Source: Candidatus Microbacterium stercoravium (GTDB lineage Bacteria; Actinomycetota; Actinomycetes; Actinomycetales; Microbacteriaceae). Taken from it: a DNA stretch of 35,388 nt. Positions within the stretch are counted from its first letter, which is position 1. Each line of letters starts with the position of its first letter. Under the pieces are notes generated by a model, which worked only from the letters and a program-made list of their open reading frames with translations, was not told the DNA's origin and searched no databases. Below are positions 8,808-16,114 of the stretch, piece after piece. The stretch spans positions 1-35,388 of the forward strand of contig DXAM01000114.1 of NCBI GenBank assembly GCA_019117025.1, given 5' to 3'. Position numbers and translations under genes: made by a program.

Positions 8808-10354
8808 GCGCGCGTGTGCGTTGGGCGGGCGAGCGCTCCTTCCTCGTCGACCTGGCCTCGCTCGAGGAGGTGATGGCGTTCCACGCGCGGGTGGTGGCGG
8901 ATCCGATCGGACAGGTGGAGCAGGTCGCCGCCGCGCGCACGGTGCTGCTCGTGTTCGCCACGGCGCGCGAGGCCCGCCGCGCGGCCGCGCGCGTGGGCGA
9001 CATCGATCGCTCGCCCGCTGCGCGCGCCGCGCACCGCGAGACCACCATCGACGTGGTCTACGACGGCGACGATCTCTCGGAGGCGGCCGCGCTCACGGGC
9101 ATGTCCGCCGAGGCTGTCATCGCGGCGCACACGTCGGGCCAATGGACGGCGGCGTTCGGGGGATTCGCGCCGGGGTTCGCCTATCTCGCGGGCGGCGATC
9201 CGCGCCTGCGCGTGCCGCGCCGCGAGCATCCGCGCACGGCGGTGCCGGGCGGCTCGGTGGCGATCGCGGGGGAGTTCTCGGCCGTGTATCCGCGCTCGTC
9301 TCCGGGCGGGTGGCGCCTGCTCGGCCGCACCGATGCCGTGATGTGGGATCTCGAGAGGGATCCGCCCGCGCTGATCTCACCGGGCGATGCCGTGCGCTTC
9401 CGGGCCGTGCGCGCGCTCGCCGTCGCGGCGCGACCCGCGTCGGCGCCGGCCGCCCGACCGCCCGCCGCGGACCTGCGGGTCGTCTCTCCCGGGCTGCTGT
9501 CGCTCGTGCAGGATCGGGGGCGCCCCGGTCTCGCCGACATCGGCGTGACGGCGTCGGGCGCCGCCGACACGGCCTCGGCGCGACGCGCGAACCGCACCGT
9601 CGGGAACGCGCGCGGCGCGGCGGTGATCGAGACCCTCGGCGGGCTGATCGTCGCGGCGGAGAGCGACGCCGTGATCGCGATCGCGGGCGCGGATCCGCAC
9701 GCGCAGATCCGTCGACGGGCGAGCGACGCCGACGTTCCCGCGGCGCTCGAGGCGCCGGTGCTGCTGCAGGCGGGCGATGAGCTCGCGCTCGGCATGCCCG
9801 ACGCGGGCCTGCGCACCTACGTCGCGGTGCGCGGCGGATTCGATCTCGCACCCGCGATGGGCTCCCGCGCCCGCGATACGCTCAGCGGCATCGGCCCGGA
9901 TCCGCTCCGGGCCGGAGACCGCCTGGCAGTCGGCCGCTGCGCCGAGTCGGCCGTGGGCGTGCCCGCAGACGCGGTGGGCGATGAAGGGGGCGGCGACGAA
10001 CCGGTGACGCTCCGGATCCGCTTCGGGCCGCGGGACGACTGGTTCGACGAGTCCGAGCGCGCGCACCTCACGCGCGCGACGTGGATCGCGGGGGAGCGGT
10101 CCGACCGCATCGGCACGCGTCTCGAGCCCGCTCCCGGTGAGCGACCGCTCGCCGTGCGGCCCGGCGACCTCGCGAGCGAGGGCATCGTCGTGGGGGCGCT
10201 GCAGGTTCCGCCCTCCGGCGAGCCCGTGATGTTCGGCCCCGATCACCCCGTGACGGGCGGGTATCCGGTGATCGCCGTCGTCGCCGCGGCCGATCTGCCG
10301 CGCGCCGCCCAGCTGCGCCCCGGCACGCGGATCCGCTTCGTCGCCGCGCCGTAG
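8804..10354 (+). CDS. pxpBC: 5-oxoprolinase subunits B and C, fused
   Basis: One 516-residue protein joins two subunits that are separate in E. coli and B. subtilis. Residues 1 to about 205 are PxpB (KipI-like), with [16 protein letters not shown] and a PGGSVAIAG segment. An Ala/Pro-rich linker spans about 206-222. Residues 223-516 are PxpC (KipA-like), with [26 protein letters not shown] and [20 protein letters not shown]. The fused form should lock B and C at 1:1 and work with PxpA on 5-oxoproline. GTG 8804 overlaps the pxpA stop by four bases, with GGAG at 8793-8796. It runs into a convergent small gene 6 bases downstream. The annotation urea amidolyase, from related biotin-dependent proteins, is less likely because no biotin or carboxylase domain is present. 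Confidence 0.92.
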   Translation: MSARVRWAGERSFLVDLASLEEVMAFHARVVADPIGQVEQVAAARTVLLVFATAREARRAAARVGDIDRSPAARAAHRETTIDVVYDGDDLSEAAALTGMSAEAVIAAHTSGQWTAAFGGFAPGFAYLAGGDPRLRVPRREHPRTAVPGGSVAIAGEFSAVYPRSSPGGWRLLGRTDAVMWDLERDPPALISPGDAVRFRAVRALAVAARPASAPAARPPAADLRVVSPGLLSLVQDRGRPGLADIGVTASGAADTASARRANRTVGNARGAAVIETLGGLIVAAESDAVIAIAGADPHAQIRRRASDADVPAALEAPVLLQAGDELALGMPDAGLRTYVAVRGGFDLAPAMGSRARDTLSGIGPDPLRAGDRLAVGRCAESAVGVPADAVGDEGGGDEPVTLRIRFGPRDDWFDESERAHLTRATWIAGERSDRIGTRLEPAPGERPLAVRPGDLASEGIVVGALQVPPSGEPVMFGPDHPVTGGYPVIAVVAAADLPRAAQLRPGTRIRFVAAP

Positions 10355-10360
10355 GGCGCG

Positions 10361-10561
10361 TCAGTCGCCGTCGCCGTCGTCGCCCTCCACCGGCGGAACC
10401 TCGATCGAGATCTCCACGTGCGACGCGGACGGTGCGACGCCGAAGAGATCGACCTCGCCCGGCTCCGGGAGAGACGCGGCGGGGTCATCGCGGTCGAGCG
10501 GCTCGCCGGGGAGCACCATCGAATCGTTGTGCGTGACGCGCTGCTGCTGGAAGAGTCCCAT
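10361..10561 (-). CDS. Small acidic hypothetical protein, 66 aa
   Basis: I do not recognise this protein. It has 66 residues, begins MGLFQQQRVTHNDSM, is rich in Pro, Asp and Glu, and ends in an Asp/Gly tail (EGDDGDGD). There is no membrane segment or signal peptide, so it is probably cytosolic and partly disordered. Evidence that it is real: a CACAAT -10 hexamer ends 7 bases before its ATG, as for many genes here, and it fills the gap between convergent pxpBC and the ABC-F gene on the same strand. A longer reading with a start at 10645 would overlap the ABC-F end and the promoter, so I reject it. Confidence 0.6.
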   Translation of the reverse strand: MGLFQQQRVTHNDSMVLPGEPLDRDDPAASLPEPGEVDLFGVAPSASHVEISIEVPPVEGDDGDGD

Positions 10562-10567
10562 ATCCCC

Positions 10568-10573
10568 ATTGTG
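10568..10573 (-). promoter_or_regulatory. -10 hexamer (CACAAT) of the 66-aa gene
   Basis: On the minus strand CACAAT ends 7 bases before the ATG at 10561, which predicts a leaderless mRNA. The same hexamer with nearly the same spacing precedes the response regulator at 17213. Confidence 0.5.
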
Positions 10574-10598
10574 CATCCGCGCGAGCGGGTGCCGGCGG

Positions 10599-12371
10599 TC
10601 AGCCGACGAGTTCGCCGAGCTCGAGCCAGCGCTCCTCGAGCGCATCGCTCTCGTCGCTGAGGGCCGAGAGATCGGCGTTCAGCTTCTGCAGCCCGTCGAC
10701 GTCTGCCTGGTCGTGCGCGGCCATCCGCGCATGGATCTTCTGCGTTTCGGCGGCGATCTTCTCGAGCCGGCGCTCGATCGAGGCGAGCTCCTTCTCGGCG
10801 GCGCGCTTCTCGGATCCGCTGAGCCCCGGCTTCTCGGGTTCGGAGGCGGCCTTCGTCGGGCGCGCGTCCTGCTCGGCGCGCAGCCGCAGGTACTCGTCGA
10901 CCCCGCCCGGCACGTGGCGCAGCGTGCCGTCGAGGATCGCGTACTGCTGATCGGTGATGCGCTCGAGCAGGTACCGGTCGTGGCTGACGACGATGAGCGT
11001 GCCCGGCCACGAATCGAGGAGGTCCTCCATGGCCGCGAGCATGTCGGAATCGACGTCGTTCGTCGGCTCATCGAGCACGATCACGTTCGGCTCGCTGAGC
11101 AGCAGCAGAAGCAGCTGCAGACGCCGCTTCTGGCCGCCCGAGAGGTCGTCGACGCGGGCCGAGAGGTGCTCGCGCGCGAAGCCGAGCCGTTCGAGCAGCT
11201 GCGCGGGCGAGAGGTCCTTGCCGTCGACGTTGAACGTCGTCTTCTCACGGCCCAGCACCTCGCGCACCCGATCGGATCCGATGGTCTGCAGCTGCGAGAA
11301 CTGCTGATCGAGCATGCCGAGCCGCACGGTCTTGCCGCGCTTGACCCGGCCGGTCGTGGGCTCGAGCACGCCGGAGACGAGGTTCAGGAGCGTCGACTTG
11401 CCGCTGCCGTTCGCCCCGAGGATGCCGGTGCGCTCGCCGGGGCCGATGCGCCACGTGACGCCCTTCAGGATCTCCCGGTCGCCGAAGGAGACGCCGGCGT
11501 CGAGCACGTCGATGACGTCTTTGCCGAGGCGCGCGACGGCCATCTGCTTGAGCACGATCGGGTCGCGCACGGGAGGAACATCGGCGATGAGCTCGTTGGC
11601 CGCGTCGATGCGGAACTTCGGCTTCGACGTGCGCGCGGGCGCACCGCGGCGCAGCCACGCGAGCTCCTTGCGCATCATGTTCTGCCGCTTGGTCTCGGTC
11701 GCGGCCGCCATGCGGTCGCGCTCGACGCGCTGCAGCACGTATGCGGCATAGCCGCCCTCGAAGGGCTCGACGATCTGGTCGTGCACCTCCCAGGTCTTCG
11801 TGCAGATCTCGTCGAGGAACCACCGGTCGTGAGTGATCACGATGAGCCCGCCAGCGCTCTTCGGCCAGCGGTTCCGGAGGTGCGCGGCGAGCCAGGAGAT
11901 GCCCTCGACGTCGAGGTGGTTCGTGGGCTCGTCGAGCGCGATCAGGTCCCAGTCGCCGATCAGCAGCTGTGCGAGCGCGACGCGGCGGCGCTGACCGCCG
12001 GAGAGATCGCGGATCGGCGCGGCCCACGGCACGTCGGCGACGAGACCGGCGATGATGTCACGGATCTTCGCGTCGCCCGCCCATTCGTGCTCGTCGAGAC
12101 CGCCCACGATCGTGTGTTCGACGGTCGCGTCCGGATCGAGGTCGTCGCCCTGCGTGAGCACGCCGAACCGCACGCCGCCGCGGCGCGTGACGCGGCCGGA
12201 CTGCGGCTCGATCAGGCCCGAGAGCATGCCGAGCAGGCTCGATTTGCCGTCGCCGTTCTTGCCGACGATGCCGATGCGGTCGCCCTCGTCGATTCCGAGG
12301 GTGACCCGGTCGAAGACGATGCGCGTCGGGTATTCGAGGTGCAGGGCCTCGGCCCCGAGAAGATGTGCCAT
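10599..12371 (-). CDS. ABC-F ATPase, Uup-like
   Basis: This 590-residue soluble protein has two ABC ATPase domains and no membrane segment, the hallmark of ABC-F. Domain 1 has Walker A GKNGDGKSS (residues 37-45) and signature LSGGQRRRV; domain 2 has GANGSGKST and LSGGQKRRL, each followed by an LDEPTN Walker B. The last 80 residues form a charged coiled coil (SEKRAAEKELASIERRLEK and on) like the C-terminal domain of Uup. ABC-F proteins act on ribosomes (translation factor or antibiotic protection) or, for Uup, also in genome stability; the role here is not resolved. It follows marR by 28 bases and has its own -10. An ABC-F gene near ispE is usual in Actinobacteria. Confidence 0.9.
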   Translation of the reverse strand: MAHLLGAEALHLEYPTRIVFDRVTLGIDEGDRIGIVGKNGDGKSSLLGMLSGLIEPQSGRVTRRGGVRFGVLTQGDDLDPDATVEHTIVGGLDEHEWAGDAKIRDIIAGLVADVPWAAPIRDLSGGQRRRVALAQLLIGDWDLIALDEPTNHLDVEGISWLAAHLRNRWPKSAGGLIVITHDRWFLDEICTKTWEVHDQIVEPFEGGYAAYVLQRVERDRMAAATETKRQNMMRKELAWLRRGAPARTSKPKFRIDAANELIADVPPVRDPIVLKQMAVARLGKDVIDVLDAGVSFGDREILKGVTWRIGPGERTGILGANGSGKSTLLNLVSGVLEPTTGRVKRGKTVRLGMLDQQFSQLQTIGSDRVREVLGREKTTFNVDGKDLSPAQLLERLGFAREHLSARVDDLSGGQKRRLQLLLLLLSEPNVIVLDEPTNDVDSDMLAAMEDLLDSWPGTLIVVSHDRYLLERITDQQYAILDGTLRHVPGGVDEYLRLRAEQDARPTKAASEPEKPGLSGSEKRAAEKELASIERRLEKIAAETQKIHARMAAHDQADVDGLQKLNADLSALSDESDALEERWLELGELVG

Positions 12372-12380
12372 ATCCGTCCC

Positions 12381-12386
12381 AGCCTA
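12381..12386 (-). promoter_or_regulatory. -10 hexamer (TAGGCT) of the ABC-F gene
   Basis: On the minus strand TAGGCT ends 10 bases before ATG 12371, allowing a leader of only about 3 bases. The same TAGGCTGGGA block occurs upstream of gnd (21000-21005), so it may be a recurring promoter core in this genome. Confidence 0.45.
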
Positions 12387-12399
12387 CGCGGCCGAGATG

Positions 12400-12894
12400 T
12401 CAGTCGAGCGAGACCAGCAGGTGCCGCAGGAGCGTGCTCAGCCGCTTCTGGTCGGGCGCCGTCATGCCGCCGAGCAGCTCCGATTCGGCGTCGATGAGGC
12501 GCGTGATCGCCGCATCGACCCGGGTGCGCCCGGCGGGCGTCAGCGTGACGAGCGCGCCGCGCCGGTCCGACGGATCCGTTTCGCGCTCGACGAGCCCGCG
12601 CTGTTTGAGCCGGTCGATGCGGTTCGTCATGGTGCCGCTCGAGACGAGAGTCTGCTGCAGAAGCTGCTTGGGGCTGAGCTGGTACGGCGCACCCGCGCGG
12701 CGCAGCGCCGACAGCACGTCCCACTCCCACGGTTCGATGTCGGTGCGGCGGAACGCCTCGCGCCGGGCGCGCTCGAGGTGGTGCGAGAGCCGGTCGACGC
12801 GCGACAGCACCGCCATGGGGGAGAAATCGAGGTCGGGGCGCTCGGTGCCCCATGCACCCACGATGCGATCGACCTCGTCCTGTTCTGTCGGCAT
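12400..12894 (-). CDS. MarR-family transcriptional regulator
   Basis: This 164-residue winged helix-turn-helix regulator has helices flanking EWDVLSALRRAG, the recognition region LVSSGTMTNRIDRLKQRGLVER, and the wing DPSDRRGALVTLTPAGR with the usual Asp-x-x-Asp-Arg-Arg motif. The C-terminal helices would form the dimer interface. MarR proteins usually repress nearby genes and respond to phenolic or oxidative ligands; the target here is unknown. It lies between tetR upstream and the ABC-F gene downstream, so it may control one of them. A GATAAT hexamer 7 bases before the ATG gives it an independent leaderless promoter inside the tetR stop region. Confidence 0.9.
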   Translation of the reverse strand: MPTEQDEVDRIVGAWGTERPDLDFSPMAVLSRVDRLSHHLERARREAFRRTDIEPWEWDVLSALRRAGAPYQLSPKQLLQQTLVSSGTMTNRIDRLKQRGLVERETDPSDRRGALVTLTPAGRTRVDAAITRLIDAESELLGGMTAPDQKRLSTLLRHLLVSLD

Positions 12895-12900
12895 CTGACG

Positions 12901-12906
12901 ATTATC
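12901..12906 (-). promoter_or_regulatory. -10 hexamer (GATAAT) of marR, containing the tetR stop
   Basis: On the minus strand GATAAT is a near-consensus -10, ends 7 bases before ATG 12894, and contains the TAA stop codon of tetR. It predicts a leaderless marR transcript separate from tetR. Confidence 0.6.
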
Positions 12907-13543
12907 GCGCGTTCGCGGCGGAACCGCCTGCGGCCGCGCCCGCGAGGAAGACGTCGACCGCGCGCGCGACGTGCTCCCGCTGCTGTGCGAGGGAGGCGAC
13001 GGCGCCGTCGCCGAGGAGCATCGCCGCGTTGACCGGTTCGCCCATGACGAGCCAGTTCAGCTGCGTCGCCGCGGTCTCCGGGTCCGGCACGGTCAGCAGG
13101 CCGTGCGCGTCGATCTCCCGCAGCATCTCGGCGAGCGCCTCGATCGCGCGGCGCGGACCGTGGGCGTGGAGCGCCGCGGCGAGTTCGGGGAATCTCCCCT
13201 GTTCGCCGATGACGAGGCGCCGGAGGCGGAGCAGCTGCGGTGTGAGCACGGTGGCCAGCTGCGTCTCCATGCGGGTGCACAGCGCGGCGCGCACATCGGT
13301 GTCGGCGTCGATGTGCGAATGATCGACGCCCGCCCGGCGGCCGGCGGACATCGTCTGGGTCGTCACGAGATCGAGGAAGAGCGCGCGCTTGCTTCCGACG
13401 TGCCGGTAGAGGGTCTGCTTCGCGACGCCCGATTCGGCCGCGATCGAATCCATCGTGACGGCGTCATAGCCCTCTGCGAGGAACTGCCGCTCCGCCGCGG
13501 CCAGGATCGCCTCGCGCTTCGCGCGCGAGCTCGGTCGCAGCAT
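12902..13543 (-). CDS. TetR-family transcriptional regulator
   Basis: This 213-residue one-component regulator has the TetR helix-turn-helix at about residues 8-55, with REAILAAAERQFLAEGY and SGVAKQTLYRHVGSKRALF. The remaining helices would form the ligand-binding and dimer domain. The tail is Ala/Gly-rich and probably flexible. Unlike many neighbours it has a true ribosome binding site: GGAGGG (13550-13555) six bases before the ATG. It is transcribed away from a short leader ORF and an alpha/beta hydrolase. A 16-base inverted repeat lies in that gap, so self-repression together with control of the hydrolase is the likely job. Confidence 0.9.
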   Translation of the reverse strand: MLRPSSRAKREAILAAAERQFLAEGYDAVTMDSIAAESGVAKQTLYRHVGSKRALFLDLVTTQTMSAGRRAGVDHSHIDADTDVRAALCTRMETQLATVLTPQLLRLRRLVIGEQGRFPELAAALHAHGPRRAIEALAEMLREIDAHGLLTVPDPETAATQLNWLVMGEPVNAAMLLGDGAVASLAQQREHVARAVDVFLAGAAAGGSAANAR

Positions 13544-13570
13544 CCGTCACCCTCCGTCGCGTTCTCGCTC

Positions 13571-13600
13571 TTGTCGAAATCATACTCACCGGTCTACTCT
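13571..13600. promoter_or_regulatory. Divergent promoters between tetR and the hydrolase operon
   Basis: Plus strand: TTGTCG (13571-13576), an 18-base spacer and TACTCT (13595-13600) predict a start near 13607, leading to the leader ORF and hydrolase. Minus strand: TATGAT (13579-13584), a near-perfect -10, would drive tetR with about a 29-base leader and the GGAGGG ribosome site; its -35 is not clear. The two promoters overlap, so polymerase could serve only one at a time. Confidence 0.5.
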
Positions 13601-13608
13601 GTACATGT

Positions 13609-13624
13609 GAGACTCATCAGTCTC
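13609..13624. promoter_or_regulatory. Probable TetR operator (inverted repeat)
   Basis: GAGACT and AGTCTC form perfect 6-base arms around a 4-base CATC spacer. The site starts about two bases after the predicted hydrolase-operon transcription start, where a bound dimer would block transcription. A second, weaker pair (CTCAC 13585-13589, GTGAG 13607-13611) straddles the plus -10. Assignment to the neighbouring TetR protein is inference from position. Confidence 0.45.
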
Positions 13625-13666
13625 GAAACTGGAGCTGCACGGAACACGCGGAGAAATGAGGATCTG

Positions 13667-13738
13667 ATGACGGATCGCAGGCGGACCAGCGGGCAGGCGG
13701 TCGATGTCGTGCGCGTGAGCATCGAGGCGGTCTCGTGA
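13667..13738 (+). CDS. Short ORF (23 aa) coupled to the hydrolase
   Basis: An ATG with GAGG about six bases upstream opens a 23-codon frame (MTDRRRTSGQ at the start, VSIEAVS at the end). Its TGA overlaps the hydrolase GTG as GTGA. It has no recognisable domain. It may be a leader peptide that opens the hydrolase start by coupled translation, or the remnant of a lost gene. The evidence is position, ribosome site and overlap only. Confidence 0.4.
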   Translation: MTDRRRTSGQAVDVVRVSIEAVS

Positions 13739-14526
13739 GCGCGGTCACCACCCCGACCGGCGACCGCGTGGTGTTCGACCGCTATGGGCCGGAGCGTGCG
13801 CCGGGCGTGCTCTTCATCAGCGGGGCGGGCCCGACGAGGGCCGAGGATCCTGAGACGACCGCCGCGGCGCGGCTGCTCGGTGAGCGCGGGGTGCAGGCGA
13901 GCGTGCACGACCGCGTCGGCCGCGGCGACTCCGCGGCCGACGGGCCGATCGATCTCGAACGGGAGCTGCGGGCCATCGAGGCGCTGGCGGGTGAACTGGG
14001 CGGCCCGGTCGTGCTCACGGGCCACTCGTCCGGATGCGCGATCGCGATGCTCGCGGCCGCGCGGATCGCGGCGTGCGCCGGGGTCGTGCTCTGGGAGGCG
14101 CCCATCGGCCAATTCGATGACGGGGCGCCGGCCTGGTGGGACGCGGTCGCCGCCCACATCGACGCGGACCGGCTGGAGGACGCCGTCGCCGCCTACATGG
14201 TCGGCATGCCTCCCGAATGGATCGAGGAGCTGAAGCGCTCGCCGCAGTATCCGAGCGTCGTGCTCAGCTGGATGCCGGACGGCATGGCGCTGTCGCTGGT
14301 CGAGCACATCGGGCTCGAGGAGGCGCTGCGCGGCGTCGCGGAGCCCGTGCTCGCCCTCGTCGGCGCGGAGACCTTCCCGGGGATGGCCGAGACCGCGTCC
14401 GCGATCGCCCGCGCGGCGCCGAACGGCGCGGCCGAAGAGCTCGCGGGCGCCTGGCACAGCTGGGAGCCGGCGGCGATGGCGTCGCGACTCGATCGCTTCG
14501 TGCGCGATGCCGTCTCGAGCGAGTGA
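13735..14526 (+). CDS. Alpha/beta hydrolase
   Basis: This 263-residue alpha/beta-hydrolase-fold protein has nucleophile elbow GHSSG (TGHSSGCAIAM), an oxyanion region near FISGAGPTR, an acidic residue candidate in GAETFPGM and the catalytic His in AWHSWEP. The substrate is unknown; esters or similar small molecules are typical. No signal peptide is seen, so it should be cytosolic. GTG 13735 overlaps the stop of the short upstream ORF, and the operon lies divergent from tetR behind a probable operator, so expression is likely induced by a TetR ligand. The tRNA-Gln gene follows after 69 bases. Confidence 0.82.
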   Translation: MSAVTTPTGDRVVFDRYGPERAPGVLFISGAGPTRAEDPETTAAARLLGERGVQASVHDRVGRGDSAADGPIDLERELRAIEALAGELGGPVVLTGHSSGCAIAMLAAARIAACAGVVLWEAPIGQFDDGAPAWWDAVAAHIDADRLEDAVAAYMVGMPPEWIEELKRSPQYPSVVLSWMPDGMALSLVEHIGLEEALRGVAEPVLALVGAETFPGMAETASAIARAAPNGAAEELAGAWHSWEPAAMASRLDRFVRDAVSSE

Positions 14527-14595
14527 ATCTCACGCGAGCGTTCGGCAGCACCGGTTTCGGCGTGACAAGATGGAAATGTGACCGAGAGGTCGCGG

Positions 14596-14667
14596 TCCGC
14601 CATGGTGTAACGGCAGCACGACAGCCTTTGGAGCTGTTAAGTCCAGGTTCGAATCCTGGTGGCGGAG
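14596..14667 (+). tRNA. tRNA-Gln (anticodon TTG)
   Basis: The 72-base gene folds into a full cloverleaf. The acceptor arm TCCGCCA (14596-14602) pairs with TGGCGGA (14660-14666), with discriminator G14667. The anticodon stem ACAGC/GCTGT holds loop CTTTGGA with anticodon TTG (14628-14630), reading CAA. The T stem is CCAGG/CCTGG around TTCGAAT. CCA is not encoded: CG follows, and the G is the first base of the glmU start codon. A GTGACA (14562-14567) is a possible -35, but the matching -10 is weak. Confidence 0.96.
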
Positions 14668-14668
14668 C

Positions 14669-16114
14669 GTGAGTGAGCACAACCTTGCCATCGTGATCCT
14701 GGCTGCGGGCCAGGGCACCCGCATGAAGTCCGCCACGCCCAAAGTGCTGCACAGACTCGGCGGCCGCACGCTGCTCGGCCACGTGCTGCGTACGGCGGAA
14801 TCGCTCGGCGCCGACCTCGTGCGCGTTGTCGTGCGGCACGAGCGCGAGCGCGTGGCGGCATCGCTCGAGGACTATCCCGGGGCGATCGCGGTCGACCAGG
14901 ACGAGATCCCGGGCACGGGGCGCGCGGCGCAGGTCGGGCTGCTCGCCCTTCCGAGCGACTTCGACGGCGACGTGCTGGTGCTCTCGGGAGATGTGCCGCT
15001 GATCGAGATCGACACGTTCCAGGCGATGCTCGACGAGCATCGAGCGCGCGCGGCCCACGCGACGCTCCTCGGGGCGCACCTCGCCGATCCGCACGGCTAC
15101 GGGCGCATCATCCGCGGCGATGACGGCACGGTCGCGCGCATCGTCGAGCAGAAGGACGCGACGGCCGAGGAGGCCGCCGTCACCGAGATCAACCCGGGCG
15201 TCTACGTGTTCCGCGCTCCGGCGCTGCGCCGCGCGCTCGAGCAGGTCGGCACCGACAACGCGCAGGGCGAGATGTACCTCACCGACGTCGTGGGGATCCT
15301 GCGGCGCGACGGCGGCACGATCGCGGGCGTCACTGCGCCGGATGCGGCGGCCGCGCTCGGCGTGAACGACCGCGTGCAGCTCGCCGAGGCGGCGCGGATC
15401 CTCAACCAGCGCGTCGTGCGCCGCTGGCAGCTGAACGGCGCGACGATCCAGGATCCGGCGACGACGTGGATCGACGACACCGCGACGCTCGCGCCCGACG
15501 TGACGGTGCTTCCCAACACGCATATCCTCGGCGCGACGACGGTCGCCACGGGCGCCACGCTCGGTCCCGACACGTCGCTTCTCGATACCGAGGTCGGCGA
15601 GAACGCGACCGTGCGCCGCAGCGACGTGACCCTCGCCGTCATCGGCGCGAACGCGAGCGTCGGACCGTGGGCGTACCTGCGCGCGGGGGCCGAGCTCGCC
15701 GACGGCGCGAAGGCGGGAACGTTCGTCGAGATCAAGAACTCGCAGGTGGGCGCGGGCAGCAAGGTGCCGCACCTGTCGTACGTCGGCGACGCCGAGATCG
15801 GCGAGGGCGTGAACCTCGGCGCCGGCGCGATCACGGCCAACTACGACGACATCGCCAAGCACCGCACCGTCGTCGAAGACCACGTGCACACCGGCTCGCA
15901 TACGGTCATGATCGCCCCCGTTACACTGGGTGCTGGCGCGAAGACGGGAGCGGGTGCGGTGGTCCGGAAGGACGTACCGCCCGGTGCCCTCGCGATGAGC
16001 GTGGCACCCCAGCGAAACCTTCCGGGGTGGGTCGAGAAGCACAGAGCGGGAACGAAGGCGGCCGACGCGGCCGCCGAAGCGCAGGGTTCGGAGAGACAAG
16101 CCGATGGCGAGTAA
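14669..16114 (+). CDS. glmU: Bifunctional GlmU: glucosamine-1-P acetyltransferase / GlcNAc-1-P uridylyltransferase
   Basis: GlmU makes UDP-N-acetylglucosamine, the precursor of peptidoglycan. The N-terminal uridylyltransferase domain shows LAAGQGTRMKSATPK (residues 11-25) and SGDVPL. From about residue 250 the left-handed beta-helix acetyltransferase domain follows, with repeated hexapeptides and the GAGAITANYD(D) and HTGSHT segments. The 481 residues include an Ala/Glu-rich tail. The GTG start is two bases after the last base of tRNA-Gln, with one base between and no room for a ribosome site. A later start would remove the first beta strand, so 14669 is firm. The 3' end overlaps prs by 11 bases, so the two share a transcript. 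Confidence 0.96.
   Translation: MSEHNLAIVILAAGQGTRMKSATPKVLHRLGGRTLLGHVLRTAESLGADLVRVVVRHERERVAASLEDYPGAIAVDQDEIPGTGRAAQVGLLALPSDFDGDVLVLSGDVPLIEIDTFQAMLDEHRARAAHATLLGAHLADPHGYGRIIRGDDGTVARIVEQKDATAEEAAVTEINPGVYVFRAPALRRALEQVGTDNAQGEMYLTDVVGILRRDGGTIAGVTAPDAAAALGVNDRVQLAEAARILNQRVVRRWQLNGATIQDPATTWIDDTATLAPDVTVLPNTHILGATTVATGATLGPDTSLLDTEVGENATVRRSDVTLAVIGANASVGPWAYLRAGAELADGAKAGTFVEIKNSQVGAGSKVPHLSYVGDAEIGEGVNLGAGAITANYDDIAKHRTVVEDHVHTGSHTVMIAPVTLGAGAKTGAGAVVRKDVPPGALAMSVAPQRNLPGWVEKHRAGTKAADAAAEAQGSERQADGE

Noticed and set aside
14541..14590. Promoter for tRNA-Gln
   Set aside because: GTGACA at 14562-14567 is a decent -35, but no convincing -10 follows at the right distance, so I did not annotate one.
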